Positions 6,372 through 6,717 of a stretch of 6,717 bases of DNA are shown here, piece by piece. The position numbers and the translations under genes are program-made. Every line of letters starts with the position of its first letter. The stretch's first letter is position 1. The DNA comes from DASYHS01 sp035998295. GTDB lineage: Bacteria; Pseudomonadota; Alphaproteobacteria; Azospirillales; Azospirillaceae. The stretch spans positions 1 to 6,717 of the forward strand of contig NZ_DASYHS010000289.1 in NCBI RefSeq assembly GCF_035998295.1, read 5' to 3'. Below the pieces are notes generated by a model, which searched no databases, was not told the origin of the DNA, and was given only the letters and a program-made list of their open reading frames with translations.

Positions 6372-6378
6372 CTCCCTC
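6372..6378 (-). promoter_or_regulatory. Shine-Dalgarno deciding the reductase-like start
   Basis: GAGGGAG on the minus strand, 7 nt before ATG 6364. It favours this start over the upstream ATG at 6490 in the same open frame. Confidence 0.65.
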
Positions 6379-6387
6379 GAATGTCGT

Positions 6388-6438
6388 GCCCGGTCCGGGC
6401 GCTTGCGAACCGAGGACGAACGGCCCCGCCCGGGGCCG
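6388..6438 (-). other. Two GC-rich hairpin-capable repeats in the leader of the reductase-like gene
   Basis: Perfect inverted repeats lie at 6388-6400 (GCCCGG-T-CCGGGC) and 6421-6438 (CGGCCCCG-CC-CGGGGCCG), between the promoter/operator at 6469-6492 and the gene start. Central bases would have to stay unpaired to make a loop. If transcribed on the minus strand they could fold in the 5' leader. Neither is followed by a U-run, so they are not classic terminators, and chance is a real alternative at this GC content. Confidence 0.35.
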
Positions 6439-6468
6439 ACAAGGGCGATCGGTCTTTTCCGGATGACA

Positions 6469-6492
6469 CCTTGACAAAATTAACTGTCAAGG
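6469..6492. promoter_or_regulatory. Palindromic operator with divergent TTGACA -35 hexamers
   Basis: A perfect inverted repeat, CCTTGACA at 6469-6476 and TGTCAAGG at 6485-6492, flanks an 8-nt AT-rich spacer (AAATTAAC) in otherwise very GC-rich DNA. Each arm contains the exact sigma-70 -35 consensus TTGACA, one on each strand. On the plus strand a 16-nt spacer leads to CATCCT (6493-6498, weak -10). On the minus strand a 16-nt spacer leads to TGTCAT (6468-6463, four of six matches to TATAAT). The element lies just before the ArsR-type regulator and about 105 nt before the reductase-like gene. ArsR-family dimers bind such twofold-symmetric sites over promoters, so autoregulation plus control of the divergent gene is the natural reading. 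The binding itself is inferred. Confidence 0.65.
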
Positions 6493-6504
6493 CATCCTCG
6501 ATGC

Positions 6505-6717
6505 ATGCTCGACCTCGACGTCATCGATAATCCCGCGGCCGCGACGGCCGCCCTGGACCCGATCAAGGCCCGGCTGCTCGCCGAGCTGTCGGAACCCGCG
6601 TCCGCGGCGACGCTGGCGGCAAAGGTCGGGCTGGCCCGGCAGAAGGTGAACTATCACCTGCGCGCCCTGGAGGAACTCGAACTCGTGGTGCCGGCCGGCG
6701 AGCGGCGCTGGGGCGGC
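6505..6717 (+). CDS. ArsR-type winged-helix transcriptional regulator, N-terminal part (cut by the window edge)
   Basis: The first 71 codons are present, with no stop before the edge. The protein opens MLDLDVIDNPAAATAALDPIKARLLAELSEP, then shows a helix-turn-helix: SAATLAAKVGLARQKVNYHLRALEELELV (about 33-61), where QKVNYHLRALE is the recognition helix typical of ArsR/HTH_20 regulators. The wing begins with the basic PAGERRWGG. No metal-binding CxC motif is seen in the part present, so sensing of arsenic or metals is not indicated. Relatives with this N-terminus are often followed by an SRPBCC/AHSA1-like gene, which would lie outside the window. The ATG at 6505 fits the family; ATG 6501, 4 nt upstream, is in another frame and stops after nine codons. 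Only a weak AAGG (6489-6492, 12 nt away) precedes it, and the promoter placement would give little or no leader. It probably regulates itself and the divergent reductase-like gene. Confidence 0.88.
   Translation, partial: MLDLDVIDNPAAATAALDPIKARLLAELSEPASAATLAAKVGLARQKVNYHLRALEELELVVPAGERRWGG

Noticed and set aside
6365..6490. N-terminal extension of the reductase-like protein to ATG 6490
   Set aside because: Homology begins at MRRIVAA (6364), which has its own Shine-Dalgarno, and the longer start would lie within the palindromic operator.
1..6717. CRISPR array, transposon ends, tRNA or rRNA genes, phage genes
   Set aside because: No regularly spaced repeats, terminal inverted repeats with transposase, cloverleaf candidates or phage-type proteins were seen when reading both strands.

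Overview
The window looks like ordinary chromosome from a GC-rich bacterium, by eye about 70% G+C, with coding strands dominated by G/C-ending codons. A full-length Suv3-type helicase, together with the general style of the genes, points to an alphaproteobacterium, possibly Rhodospirillales-like. This is inferred from family knowledge; no rRNA or marker gene is present to fix the taxon. I see no mobile element, CRISPR array, tRNA, rRNA or phage gene.

Layout. (1) 1-285, minus: N-terminal part of an SbcD/YhaO-like metallophosphoesterase that runs off the left edge. (2) 425-3103, minus: a two-gene unit in which a 744-residue Suv3-family RNA helicase is transcribed first and is followed after 21 nt by arfB, the ribosome-rescue peptidyl-tRNA hydrolase. 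(3) 3104-3222: a divergent intergenic region. (4) 3223-5674, plus: an amidase-signature hydrolase, then an EamA/DMT-type membrane transporter 82 nt later. (5) 5678-6364, minus: a dihydrofolate-reductase-like (RibD C-terminal domain) protein, tail to tail with the transporter and separated from it by 3 nt. (6) 6365-6504: a divergent intergenic region with a clear AT-rich palindromic operator/promoter. (7) 6505-6717, plus: the start of an ArsR-type winged-helix regulator that runs off the right edge.

How the genes work together. The helicase and ArfB plausibly act in the same process, handling damaged or incomplete mRNAs and the ribosomes stuck on them. Their human mitochondrial counterparts are SUPV3L1 and ICT1/MRPL58. 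The ArsR-type regulator probably controls itself and the divergent reductase-like gene through the palindrome at 6469-6492, which carries a TTGACA hexamer on each strand. The amidase and transporter may be co-transcribed, but no shared substrate can be read from sequence. I do not see a wholly new system. The most interesting points are the Suv3-ArfB pair, the symmetric divergent operator, and the zinc-ribbon plus Arg/Gly-rich tail of the helicase, which contains an exact internal 21-nt repeat.
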